Shown: one piece after another, positions 1 through 6,773 of the stretch
Layout: each line of letters opens with the position of its first letter
Numbering within the stretch: position 1 is the first letter of the stretch
Assembly (NCBI GenBank): GCA_937895825.1
Contig: CALBKP010000101.1
Location: 1-11,864, forward strand
Reading direction: 5' to 3'
Source of the DNA: an uncultured Alistipes sp.
GTDB lineage: Bacteria > Bacteroidota > Bacteroidia > Bacteroidales > Rikenellaceae
Length of the DNA: 11,864 nt
The notes under the pieces: generated by a model
Databases searched by the model: none
What the model saw: the letters and a program-made list of their open reading frames with translations, nothing else
Told to the model about the DNA's origin: nothing
Translations under genes and position numbers: made by a program

Positions 1-344
1 CCCCCGATGAAGCCGAGCCATAGCGTCGAGATGAGCATCAACTGTATGTAGACATTCTCCAAGTCGCCAAAGAGTAGCACGGGGACAAGAACAGCAAGTA
101 TGATGATAATGCCACCCATCGTCGGCGTGCCCTTCTTCTGCAACTGACCTTCGAGGCCGAGATCGCGGATATCCTCGCCTATCTGCTTGCGCTTGAGGAA
201 GCGTATGATGCGTTTACCAAAGACAATGGCTATGAGCAACGATACGATGATGGCTGCAGCCGAACGGAACGAGATATATTCACCGATACGCATACCTGGG
301 AGATCGGTGTGCTCGTTGAGGTATTCAAATAATCTGTATAACAT
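1..344 (-). CDS. mraY: MraY, phospho-N-acetylmuramoyl-pentapeptide transferase (N-terminal part)
   Basis: MraY is the integral membrane enzyme that moves phospho-MurNAc-pentapeptide from UDP onto undecaprenyl phosphate, making lipid I. Only the first 114 codons lie in the window; the gene runs off the left edge. Reading leftwards from the ATG at 344 the protein begins MLYRLFEYLNEH. It has a hydrophobic helix at about residues 27-43, then the family hallmark KKGTPTMGG at 70-78, which leads into a second membrane helix at about 77-92. The start lies 35 nt after the murE stop with no obvious promoter between, so it is probably co-transcribed with murE. The catalytic aspartates lie further on and cannot be checked. 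Identification is secure from the motif and the gene order. Confidence 0.95.
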   Translation of the reverse strand, partial: MLYRLFEYLNEHTDLPGMRIGEYISFRSAAAIIVSLLIAIVFGKRIIRFLKRKQIGEDIRDLGLEGQLQKKGTPTMGGIIIILAVLVPVLLFGDLENVYIQLMLISTLWLGFIG

Positions 345-379
345 TGTAAATCAGCTTGTTTATGTTTGGGTAATAGTTG

Positions 380-1840
380 CTATTTGTTGTGTGTCGTTGA
401 AAATGCCGTGGCAATCTCTTCGCGGTCGTCGAAGTGGTGCTTCTCGATGCCGATGATCTGATAATCCTCGTGACCCTTGCCTGCAATGAGGATTATGTCG
501 CCTGGATGGGCGAGTGCCGAGGCGGTGCGTATAGCCTCGCGTCGGTCGGTGATACGTAGGTAGTTACGCGCATCACCTATACCCTGGAGCATGTCGTCGA
601 GGATAGCCTCGGGACTCTCAGTGCGCGGGTTGTCGGAGGTGAATATCGCCATTGTGGCGTGCTTCACGGCGATACCCGCCATCTCGGGGCGTTTCGTGCG
701 GTCGCGGTCGCCACCACAGCCTACAACTACGAAGAGCTGTTGCGTATCCTTGCGTACCTCCTCAATGGTCTCGATGACATTCTCCAGCGCATCGGGCGTA
801 TGGGCATAGTCTACCACGGCCATAGTTCCGTCAGTTGCCGTTATTGTCTCGAAGCGGCCACTTACGGGGGTAAGGTTCGAAAGTGTGGTGAGTGCCTCGA
901 GCTTGTCGATGCCAAGCAGCGTGGCTGCGGCATAGACCGTCGTTAGGTTATAAGCATTGAAACGACCTGTAAACTTCACCCACACCTCCTGGCCGTCGAT
1001 GCTGAGGAGCATGCCGTCGGTTTGCATCTCGATAATCCTTGTGCGGTAGTCGGCCATTGAGCGTAGCGATAGGCGGCGTACACTGGCGCGGCAATTCTGC
1101 ACCATGACCTCGCCATTGCGGTCGTCGATGTTTACAACAGCCCATGCATCCTTCACAAGAGCGTCGAAGAACGACTTCTTGGCGCGGATATACTCCTTGT
1201 ACGTGCCGTGGTAGTCGAGGTGGTCGTGCGTGAGGTTTGTAAAGATAGCACCAGTGAAGCGTAGCCCGTCAATACGGTGCTGTGCTGCGGCGTGAGACGA
1301 CACCTCCATAAAGCAGTAGTCGCACCCCTCGTCAACCATCTCGCGCATCATGGCGTTGAGGCGTATGGCATCGGGTGTTGTGTGTGTCGAGTGTATGCTA
1401 CGCTTACCCACGCGGTAGACAACCGTCGAGATAAGGCCAGCGTTGTAGCCCATGGCCATAAACATATCGTAGAGTAGCGTTGCTGTCGTGGTCTTACCGT
1501 TGGTGCCAGTCACGCCAACGAGCTTCAGTTCCTCGGAGGGGTAGTCGTAGTAGGCAGCTGCCATAGCTGCCATGGCAACGTTGCTATCCTCAACCACAAC
1601 GTACGAGATCCCCTCGTGGCAAATCTCGGGCATGTGCTCGCAGATGATGGCCGTAGCACCTCGCTCGATGGCAGCATCAATATAGTTGTGGCCATCGCTC
1701 GCTGTGCCCGTCACGGCAAAGAAGCAGTTGCCCGCCTCAATGCGGCGCGAGTCGTACTCGAGAGCTGTGATTTCTGGGTTGTTGGGGTTATTTATCTCTA
1801 AGGCTCGAACATTGTCGAGTAGATCATTTAGTCGTTTCAT
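380..1840 (-). CDS. murE: MurE, UDP-MurNAc-tripeptide synthetase, meso-diaminopimelate type
   Basis: MurE is the cytoplasmic Mur ligase that adds the third residue to UDP-MurNAc-L-Ala-D-Glu using ATP. The 486-residue product is normal length. It shows the ATP-binding loop TGTNGKTTT at 111-119, the THDHLDYHG segment at 204-212, a Lys pair at 221-222 where the family carries its carbamylated lysine, and SGRFE at 328-331. The DNPR motif at 403-406 is the signature of enzymes that add meso-diaminopimelate rather than lysine, so the wall should be DAP-type. I chose the ATG at 1840 (MKRLNDLL), which matches the usual N-terminus. An in-frame TTG at 1861, with GGAG just upstream and 12 nt after the ftsI stop, would add seven residues (MCRRRLN) and cannot be excluded. 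It sits in the ftsI-murE-mraY run. Confidence 0.95.
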   Translation of the reverse strand: MKRLNDLLDNVRALEINNPNNPEITALEYDSRRIEAGNCFFAVTGTASDGHNYIDAAIERGATAIICEHMPEICHEGISYVVVEDSNVAMAAMAAAYYDYPSEELKLVGVTGTNGKTTTATLLYDMFMAMGYNAGLISTVVYRVGKRSIHSTHTTPDAIRLNAMMREMVDEGCDYCFMEVSSHAAAQHRIDGLRFTGAIFTNLTHDHLDYHGTYKEYIRAKKSFFDALVKDAWAVVNIDDRNGEVMVQNCRASVRRLSLRSMADYRTRIIEMQTDGMLLSIDGQEVWVKFTGRFNAYNLTTVYAAATLLGIDKLEALTTLSNLTPVSGRFETITATDGTMAVVDYAHTPDALENVIETIEEVRKDTQQLFVVVGCGGDRDRTKRPEMAGIAVKHATMAIFTSDNPRTESPEAILDDMLQGIGDARNYLRITDRREAIRTASALAHPGDIILIAGKGHEDYQIIGIEKHHFDDREEIATAFSTTHNK

Positions 1841-1873
1841 ATTCAATCGTCTTCTGCACAATTTTCTCCTCGG

Positions 1874-4240
1874 TTATCTACCCAAGGTGAGTTCTATATT
1901 CATCGTCTTTGCCGTTATCTTCGTGCCGGCAAGTATGCTTTGCGTCTTTACGCGGCCTGAGCCCGTGTGCGTCACCCGCATTCCGGCACTCTCCAAGAGG
2001 TATAGTGCGTCGGTGAGTCCCATACCACGTACGTCGGGAACGAGACCCTCGGTGATGTTTACAGCCGTCAGGGTGCTATGTCCTGTGTCGTCTATGGCGG
2101 CACGGCTCCACTTGCCACCCTCGCTCTTATTTGTAGTCTTGGGTGTAAGAGCGCGGCTAACCTCCGTGACATACTTCGTATCTCCAGCCTTGACGGTTGT
2201 TGGCGAGTAGGGTGTCTCGGGGCTCTCTATTGTTGCATGCAACGAGGGGTCGTTATCGTAGATATACTCCATGATATCCGCCGCAACGGGGCCTGCAAGG
2301 TCAATACCGTAGTATGTTGGGTGTGTCGAGGTCTTCTGCTTACATACGGCAACCATAATCGTATATTTGGGTCGTTCCTGCGGCATGGTACATATTATCG
2401 AGCCGTAGTAGTAGTTGTCGTCGCTGGGGGTAAGACCATTTCGCATGTGGTAGTGGTCAACGGTGCTCTGCGACACGAACGTAGACCACACTTGAGCCGT
2501 GCCGGTCTTACATCCAAACGGAATCTCCAGATCGCGGAACTTACTGCCCGTTCTGAGTGATGCGGCAGCAAGACATGTGTCGAGCTGCGCGAGTGTCTTG
2601 TTCGAGCACATCTTGTTGATGAGCGTAACGACAGGCATACGTCTTATCACTTCGCCATCGCGCTCAATACACTCAACAAGGCGCGGAGCTACCATCTTAC
2701 CATCGTTGGCAACGCCATTGTAGAAGGCGAGCATGTGTATCGGTGGTACCTCCAATTCGTAGCCGTAGGCCAAACGAGGCAGGCGCGACTGTGTGCTACC
2801 ATCGGTATTCCACGCAGGCGTGCCAGCAAGCTTCATCGCTCCCTTAGGCTCGCCATACTTGGAAAGGCCTACGTCGCCCGTGAAGCCGAGCTTAGCAAGG
2901 AAGTTGGTGTACTCCTCGGGTTTATCCTTGAAGCCCTCGTAGACGGCCTTGGCGAAGTAGACGTTCGAGGAGTGTGCAAAGGCATCCTTGAGCGTTACGT
3001 TGCCGTCGTCGTTACCCTCCGAGGCATCGTGTGAGTCCTCCACGCGGGCAGCACCGATACGTACAGGATGGCGCGGACGTGAGTGCTCGGTGTTTACCTC
3101 CGTATCGAGCGTGTAGCCGCCAATCTCAAGTAGAGCCATAGCCGTAGCGAGCTTCATCGTGGAGCCTGGACACATCTTCGTATTCACTGCGTGGTTGTTG
3201 GCACGCTCGCTGTATGTCGTGCCTCGCTCTGCAGCCGTGCCGAGGCTCACCATGCATAGCATATTGCCCGTAGCAACCTCCATGACCATAGCCACGCCAA
3301 ACGATGCATGCTGGCGACGTAGCATCGTGTCGAGACGCTCGTGTGCCAGGCGTTGCAGGCCTGCATCTATAGTGGTGATTACATTACAGCCGTTCTCCAC
3401 GGGGCGGTTTTTCGGATCGCGTACGCTTGTCCAGAAGCCGTGGGCTATACGCTGCTCCTTGACCCTGCCATCCTTGCCGTTAAGCTCGTTATGGTAGACA
3501 AGTTCGATGCCCGTACCAGCGACCTTTTTATTGTTGACAACGAGGGTGTCGTGGCGGCCGATAACCTGGCGGGCAAGGTCACCCGATGGGTATAGTCGCT
3601 TCTCCTCGGGGATGGCATTAAATACATAGCCCATATTACCGTCAAAGATGGGGAAGGTGCGTTGCATCATGTTCCACTCGTCAACCGTCACGATGCGTGG
3701 CATGACTCTATAGCCACGGTCGCGTGCCTCATTGTGCTTGTTGATAAGGCGGCGACGGTACTCCTCGGCCGAGATATAGTCGTAGCCGTGGAGTGCAGCA
3801 TCCTCCTTACTGAAATGGCGGGCGAGGAGTCGTGAGAGCGAGTCGACGTTTGTGATATATGCCATGCTGTCGGCTTCGCGCATACCCTCAGAGCGGAAGT
3901 CAAGGACTACGTCGTAACGCAGGCTCGATATTGCCAAGGGCTCACCGTCGCGCGAGAGGATTGCGCCGTGGTGTGCCTCGATATTTCTGGTGCGGTAGAT
4001 ACCATCCTCCATAACTCCGGAGTTATGTTTCACGGCGGGGCTAAACCACGTGACCCATACAAGGCGTACGACAACGACGATGCCAATGATGAAGAATGTG
4101 GCATAGAGTGACTTGATGCGCGCGATGATGTCGCGCTTGGTGCCACCCTTGCTTTTCTGTCGTGCCTTACGCGCAGCAACCGTGTCGTTGCTTGAGTGTC
4201 GGTCACGTCGTTGAGATCTATCTGATGAGTTATTAGTCAT
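1874..4240 (-). CDS. ftsI: FtsI/PBP3-type peptidoglycan D,D-transpeptidase with PASTA domain
   Basis: This is the septal class B penicillin-binding protein that cross-links new peptidoglycan at division; the catalytic part is periplasmic. Of 788 residues, about 45 basic residues are cytoplasmic, followed by one membrane helix at about 46-65. A pedestal/dimerisation region follows (GAILSRDGEPLA at 92-103; LYPSGDLARQVIG at 216-228). The transpeptidase domain has all three active-site motifs: STMK with nucleophile Ser360, SSN at 424-426, and KTGTAQ at 578-583. The C-terminal 60 residues or so, beginning VPDVRGM, form a PASTA domain, a wall or beta-lactam-binding module found in Bacteroidota division PBPs. 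The ATG is 2 nt after the ftsL stop, which implies coupled translation. An 18-bp perfect palindrome lies inside the gene at 4010-4027. The symbol rests on gene order as well as motifs. Confidence 0.94.
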   Translation of the reverse strand: MTNNSSDRSQRRDRHSSNDTVAARKARQKSKGGTKRDIIARIKSLYATFFIIGIVVVVRLVWVTWFSPAVKHNSGVMEDGIYRTRNIEAHHGAILSRDGEPLAISSLRYDVVLDFRSEGMREADSMAYITNVDSLSRLLARHFSKEDAALHGYDYISAEEYRRRLINKHNEARDRGYRVMPRIVTVDEWNMMQRTFPIFDGNMGYVFNAIPEEKRLYPSGDLARQVIGRHDTLVVNNKKVAGTGIELVYHNELNGKDGRVKEQRIAHGFWTSVRDPKNRPVENGCNVITTIDAGLQRLAHERLDTMLRRQHASFGVAMVMEVATGNMLCMVSLGTAAERGTTYSERANNHAVNTKMCPGSTMKLATAMALLEIGGYTLDTEVNTEHSRPRHPVRIGAARVEDSHDASEGNDDGNVTLKDAFAHSSNVYFAKAVYEGFKDKPEEYTNFLAKLGFTGDVGLSKYGEPKGAMKLAGTPAWNTDGSTQSRLPRLAYGYELEVPPIHMLAFYNGVANDGKMVAPRLVECIERDGEVIRRMPVVTLINKMCSNKTLAQLDTCLAAASLRTGSKFRDLEIPFGCKTGTAQVWSTFVSQSTVDHYHMRNGLTPSDDNYYYGSIICTMPQERPKYTIMVAVCKQKTSTHPTYYGIDLAGPVAADIMEYIYDNDPSLHATIESPETPYSPTTVKAGDTKYVTEVSRALTPKTTNKSEGGKWSRAAIDDTGHSTLTAVNITEGLVPDVRGMGLTDALYLLESAGMRVTHTGSGRVKTQSILAGTKITAKTMNIELTLGR

Positions 4241-4242
4241 AG

Positions 4243-4737
4243 CTATTTTTCAATCAATCGGCTCTCTTTCGAAAGTTCAACAAGTTCAATACCGTGTTCC
4301 TTAAGGCGTTCGAGTACCGCGCTGCGTGATGCCAGGCCATAACGCTCCTCCTCCTTGAGTACCGAGCGCTCATGGAGCACCGCTGCATACTTCTCTCTAA
4401 TGCGGAACTCTCGGTCGGCATTGAGCGACATAAATGTCAGCACAATGCTTATGAAGCACATTACGGCGATGGCAATGAAGTAGCGATAGTAGGGTAGTGT
4501 GCCATCCGTAAGGATTGCTCCCGTGGTAAATATCATCCAGGGCTTATCCTTAGGCTTCGCATGCTGTTCTGCCTCGGTCTCCACCTCCGTCTGATGATTG
4601 TCGTTATCATCGGGATACGCTTCGTTGGTGTCATCTTCTTGTTCTTCGAGGATAATCACCTCACGGCGGATGCGGTTCTGGTCGGCCTCGCTGTAAGGTT
4701 CGCGCTCATCGTGAAAGTTGTTGCGGTATTGTGTCAT
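4243..4737 (-). CDS. ftsL: FtsL-like cell-division protein
   Basis: This is a small bitopic membrane protein of 164 residues. A hydrophilic N-terminal region (1-82) holds a very acidic stretch (EEQEDDTNEAYPDDNDNHQ region, 31-60). One membrane helix lies at about 83-104. A charged periplasmic segment (107-164, REFRIREKYAAVLHERSVLKEE and on) looks like a helical coiled coil. Size, topology and the slot between rsmH and ftsI are those of FtsL, which scaffolds the divisome with FtsB/DivIC-type partners and activates FtsW-FtsI. FtsL sequences diverge strongly, so the call depends on position and topology rather than a motif. It starts 14 nt after the rsmH stop and ends 2 nt before the ftsI start. 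The long acidic cytoplasmic tail is larger than in classical FtsL. Confidence 0.8.
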   Translation of the reverse strand: MTQYRNNFHDEREPYSEADQNRIRREVIILEEQEDDTNEAYPDDNDNHQTEVETEAEQHAKPKDKPWMIFTTGAILTDGTLPYYRYFIAIAVMCFISIVLTFMSLNADREFRIREKYAAVLHERSVLKEEERYGLASRSAVLERLKEHGIELVELSKESRLIEK

Positions 4738-4751
4738 TGGTTTTGCATTAG

Positions 4752-5666
4752 TTAGTCGGTTAGCCTCTCTGCCACGCGGAGCTTTGCACTACGCGAGCGT
4801 GGGTTCTCTTCGAGCTCTTCGGCGGAGGGAACTATCGCCTTGCGCGTTATGAGTTTGAAGGGTGTTGTCACACGGCCGAAAAAGTCCTTCTCGATGCGCC
4901 CCTCGCAATTGCCGCTACGCATAAAATTCTTAACGATGCGATCCTCCAACGAGTGGTACGACATGACCACCAACCTGCCGCCAGGCTTAAGTAGTTTTAG
5001 GCTCTGCTCCAACGCCATCTTCAGCGCCTCCATCTCGCCGTTAAGCTCGATGCGTAGTGCCTGGAAGAGCTTCGTTAGGAACTTTGCCTCATCCTTTGGT
5101 GGGGTGCAGGGCTTTACTGCCTCGACCAACTCGGCAGTGGTTTCTATCGGCTTTTGGCCACGGGCACGCTCGATGCAGTTGGCTATCTTCCACGTGGTGT
5201 CGAGTTCGCCATATTCGGCAAACAGACGCGTTAAGGCATCATTTGTGTATGTGTTCACTATGTCGGCGGCGGTGCGGCCAGCGCGTGTGTTCATTCGCAT
5301 ATCGAGCGGAGCATCACCGCGGAACGAGAAGCCACGATGCTTAGTGTCGAAGTGGTGCGACGATACGCCCAAGTCGGCAAGGATGCCATCGACCTGCTCA
5401 ACGCCACGAAGACGCAGTGCTCCGCGCACAAAGCGGAAGTTCGATGCTACGAAGGTGTGTCGTACGTCATCGGGGGCATTGGCCTCAGCGTCGGGGTCTT
5501 GGTCGAGGGAGTAGAGGTGTCCCTCCGCGCCGAGGTGTTTGAGTATCTCGCGCGTGTGACCGCCGCCACCCATGGTGAGGTCTACGTAGATGCCATTGGG
5601 CTTGATATCGAGCGAATCCATACACTCGTTGAGCATCACTGGTATATGATAGGTTTCCGTTACCAT
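4752..5666 (-). CDS. rsmH: RsmH (MraW), 16S rRNA m4C1402 methyltransferase
   Basis: RsmH is the cytoplasmic SAM-dependent enzyme that methylates N4 of C1402 in the decoding centre of 16S rRNA. The 304 residues are full length. Visible motifs are HIPVMLNE (7-14), the SAM loop DLTMGGGGHT (29-38), DLGVSS (98-103), GFSFRGDAPLDMRM (112-125), VVMSYHSLEDRIVK in the C-terminal third, and the terminal RSRSAKLRVAERL. The DLGVSS motif is followed by His105 where most family members have Gln, a mild change. The ATG at 5666 gives the usual N-terminus; upstream bases are A/T-rich without a Shine-Dalgarno sequence, normal for this phylum. It is the first gene of the leftward dcw operon here: no mraZ precedes it, and the next gene upstream is divergent. 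Confidence 0.96.
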   Translation of the reverse strand: MVTETYHIPVMLNECMDSLDIKPNGIYVDLTMGGGGHTREILKHLGAEGHLYSLDQDPDAEANAPDDVRHTFVASNFRFVRGALRLRGVEQVDGILADLGVSSHHFDTKHRGFSFRGDAPLDMRMNTRAGRTAADIVNTYTNDALTRLFAEYGELDTTWKIANCIERARGQKPIETTAELVEAVKPCTPPKDEAKFLTKLFQALRIELNGEMEALKMALEQSLKLLKPGGRLVVMSYHSLEDRIVKNFMRSGNCEGRIEKDFFGRVTTPFKLITRKAIVPSAEELEENPRSRSAKLRVAERLTD

Positions 5667-5676
5667 TTTTAGTAGA

Positions 5677-5694
5677 TTTTTACTAAAGTAAAAA
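5677..5694. repeat. Perfect inverted repeat just upstream of rsmH
   Basis: The arms TTTTTAC (5677-5683) and GTAAAAA (5688-5694) are perfectly complementary around TAAA. The repeat lies 11-28 bp upstream of the rsmH start, so in the leader it could form a short A/U stem next to the ribosome-binding region, or in DNA act as an operator. There is no T-tract/GC stem to suggest a terminator. AT-rich sequence produces such repeats fairly easily, so function is only a guess. The whole divergent spacer (5667-5864) has no perfect -33/-7 promoter match on either strand. The best leftward -7 candidates are TACTTTAG (5683-5690) and TAACTTAG (5704-5711), each one base off consensus. Confidence 0.5.
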
Positions 5695-5864
5695 ATAACG
5701 CGGCTAAGTTACGAAAATTTCGGTAAACGACATAAAATATGGCTGGCTATTTATGCGCGGTTGTAGCGTTTTTTCTGTGGAGGTTTTGTCGAGCAAAATG
5801 GAACTATCGGACACAAGTGTGAGGGGAAACTACCTAAAAAGAATATATTATTAAAGCATAATGA

Positions 5865-6746
5865 ATGATGGATGGCGCTAAAAATAGTTTAACTAAGGAG
5901 CTTAAATTTGCTAAATGTCTTGGCCTTGCATCGCACTGCAACGCCTCGATATATAGCTTCTATGGTGGCGAACTTCCTAACCTTATGCGCGAGGTTGGAC
6001 GGCTACGTAAGCAATCGTTCGAGGGGGTTGGTGTGAGTATGCCAGATAGCGAGGCGATAGATGAATCAGACCTTGATGGAACGTATCATCAGCTAATAGC
6101 CTGGGATAATGATGCGGGTGCAATTATCGGTGGTTATCGCTACGCCATTGGGCGTGAGGTGGAGGCTGAAAGGCTCTCCTTGGGGCGATATTTTAGCCTC
6201 TCTAATCGCTTCGTATCGGAGTACATGCCACGTGGTATAGAACTTGGTCGCTCGTTCATCCAGTCACGGTATCAATGTGGATGTAACGCTAAGACAATCT
6301 TTGCATTAGATGCTATATGGCAGGGGCTTGCATGCGTTGTCAATAGAGAGCAAGTGGACTACCTTTTTGGGCGTGTCACGTTCTACCCATCGCTGGGTAT
6401 TCGTGCGCGTAATCTTGTCATTGGGTTTATGCGTTATGTTTTTCCAGGGCGTGAACCATTAATGGCTGCTCGTCAGCCGATGATGTGTGGCCTTAGCCGT
6501 CGACGTTCGCGCCACTACTTTGTTGGCGGTACGCCTAAGGAGAACTACAAGATATTGATTTCGCAGATGCGCGCGATGCGTCGTAGCGTACCACCGATTA
6601 TCTCATCGTATATGCGACTCTCGCCCTCGATGCAGACATTCGATATGTATCGCAATGACGATTTAGGTGGCGTTGCAGAGTGTGGCATAATGCTTACTAT
6701 CGCCGATTTGTATGACGATATCAAAAGAAGATATTTTTCTTGTTAG
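5865..6746 (+). CDS. glsB: GNAT-family N-acyltransferase, probable glycine-lipid synthase GlsB
   Basis: The 293-residue product resembles the 'putative hemolysin'/GNAT-like family that includes Bacteroides GlsB and OlsB-type enzymes. In Bacteroides, GlsB transfers a 3-hydroxy fatty acyl group to the amino group of glycine, the first step toward glycine and serine-glycine (flavolipin-type) lipids. Visible family features are LRKQSF (47-52), DLDGTYHQLIAWD (69-81), IIGGYRY (87-93), the core IELGRSFIQSRYQ (125-137), LDAIWQGL (148-155) and DYLFGRVTFYP (165-175). There is no signal peptide or clear membrane span, so it likely acts at the inner face of the membrane. The start is the first of two adjacent ATGs; a four-base-upstream ATG (5861) reads only six codons. 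It is divergent from rsmH and convergent with the amylase gene. The O-acyltransferase partner GlsA is not adjacent. Family is fairly sure, exact substrate less so. Confidence 0.72.
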   Translation: MMDGAKNSLTKELKFAKCLGLASHCNASIYSFYGGELPNLMREVGRLRKQSFEGVGVSMPDSEAIDESDLDGTYHQLIAWDNDAGAIIGGYRYAIGREVEAERLSLGRYFSLSNRFVSEYMPRGIELGRSFIQSRYQCGCNAKTIFALDAIWQGLACVVNREQVDYLFGRVTFYPSLGIRARNLVIGFMRYVFPGREPLMAARQPMMCGLSRRRSRHYFVGGTPKENYKILISQMRAMRRSVPPIISSYMRLSPSMQTFDMYRNDDLGGVAECGIMLTIADLYDDIKRRYFSC

Positions 6747-6773
6747 AGGGTTGCTATTGCTCTCTTACAAGAA
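6737..6773. repeat. Stem-loop spanning two convergent stop codons (possible bidirectional terminator)
   Basis: Arms 6737-6750 and 6760-6773 pair as a 14-bp stem with one mismatch (6744/6766) and, read as + strand RNA, one G-U pair; the loop is 9 nt. The stem covers the last codons and stop of the acyltransferase gene (TAG, 6744-6746). The amylase stop (TAG on the minus strand, 6754-6756) lies in the loop. Neither direction is followed by a proper U-tract: rightward sequence is mixed, leftward is A-rich then CTTCTTTTG. It is therefore not a textbook intrinsic terminator, but a structure protecting 3' ends or limiting read-through of either gene into the other is plausible. Confidence 0.55.

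Noticed and set aside
1841..1861. TTG start for murE adding MCRRRLN
   Set aside because: The ATG at 1840 gives the family's usual N-terminus. The TTG has a fair ribosome-binding sequence, so it is recorded as an alternative only.
1686..2210. 174-codon open frame on the + strand across the murE-ftsI junction
   Set aside because: Opposite two confident genes, low-complexity Ser/Val-rich product, no start signals.
4840..5514. 224-codon open frame on the + strand opposite rsmH
   Set aside because: It lies entirely within the well-supported rsmH gene, its translation has no recognisable domain, and it mirrors the codon bias of the opposite strand.
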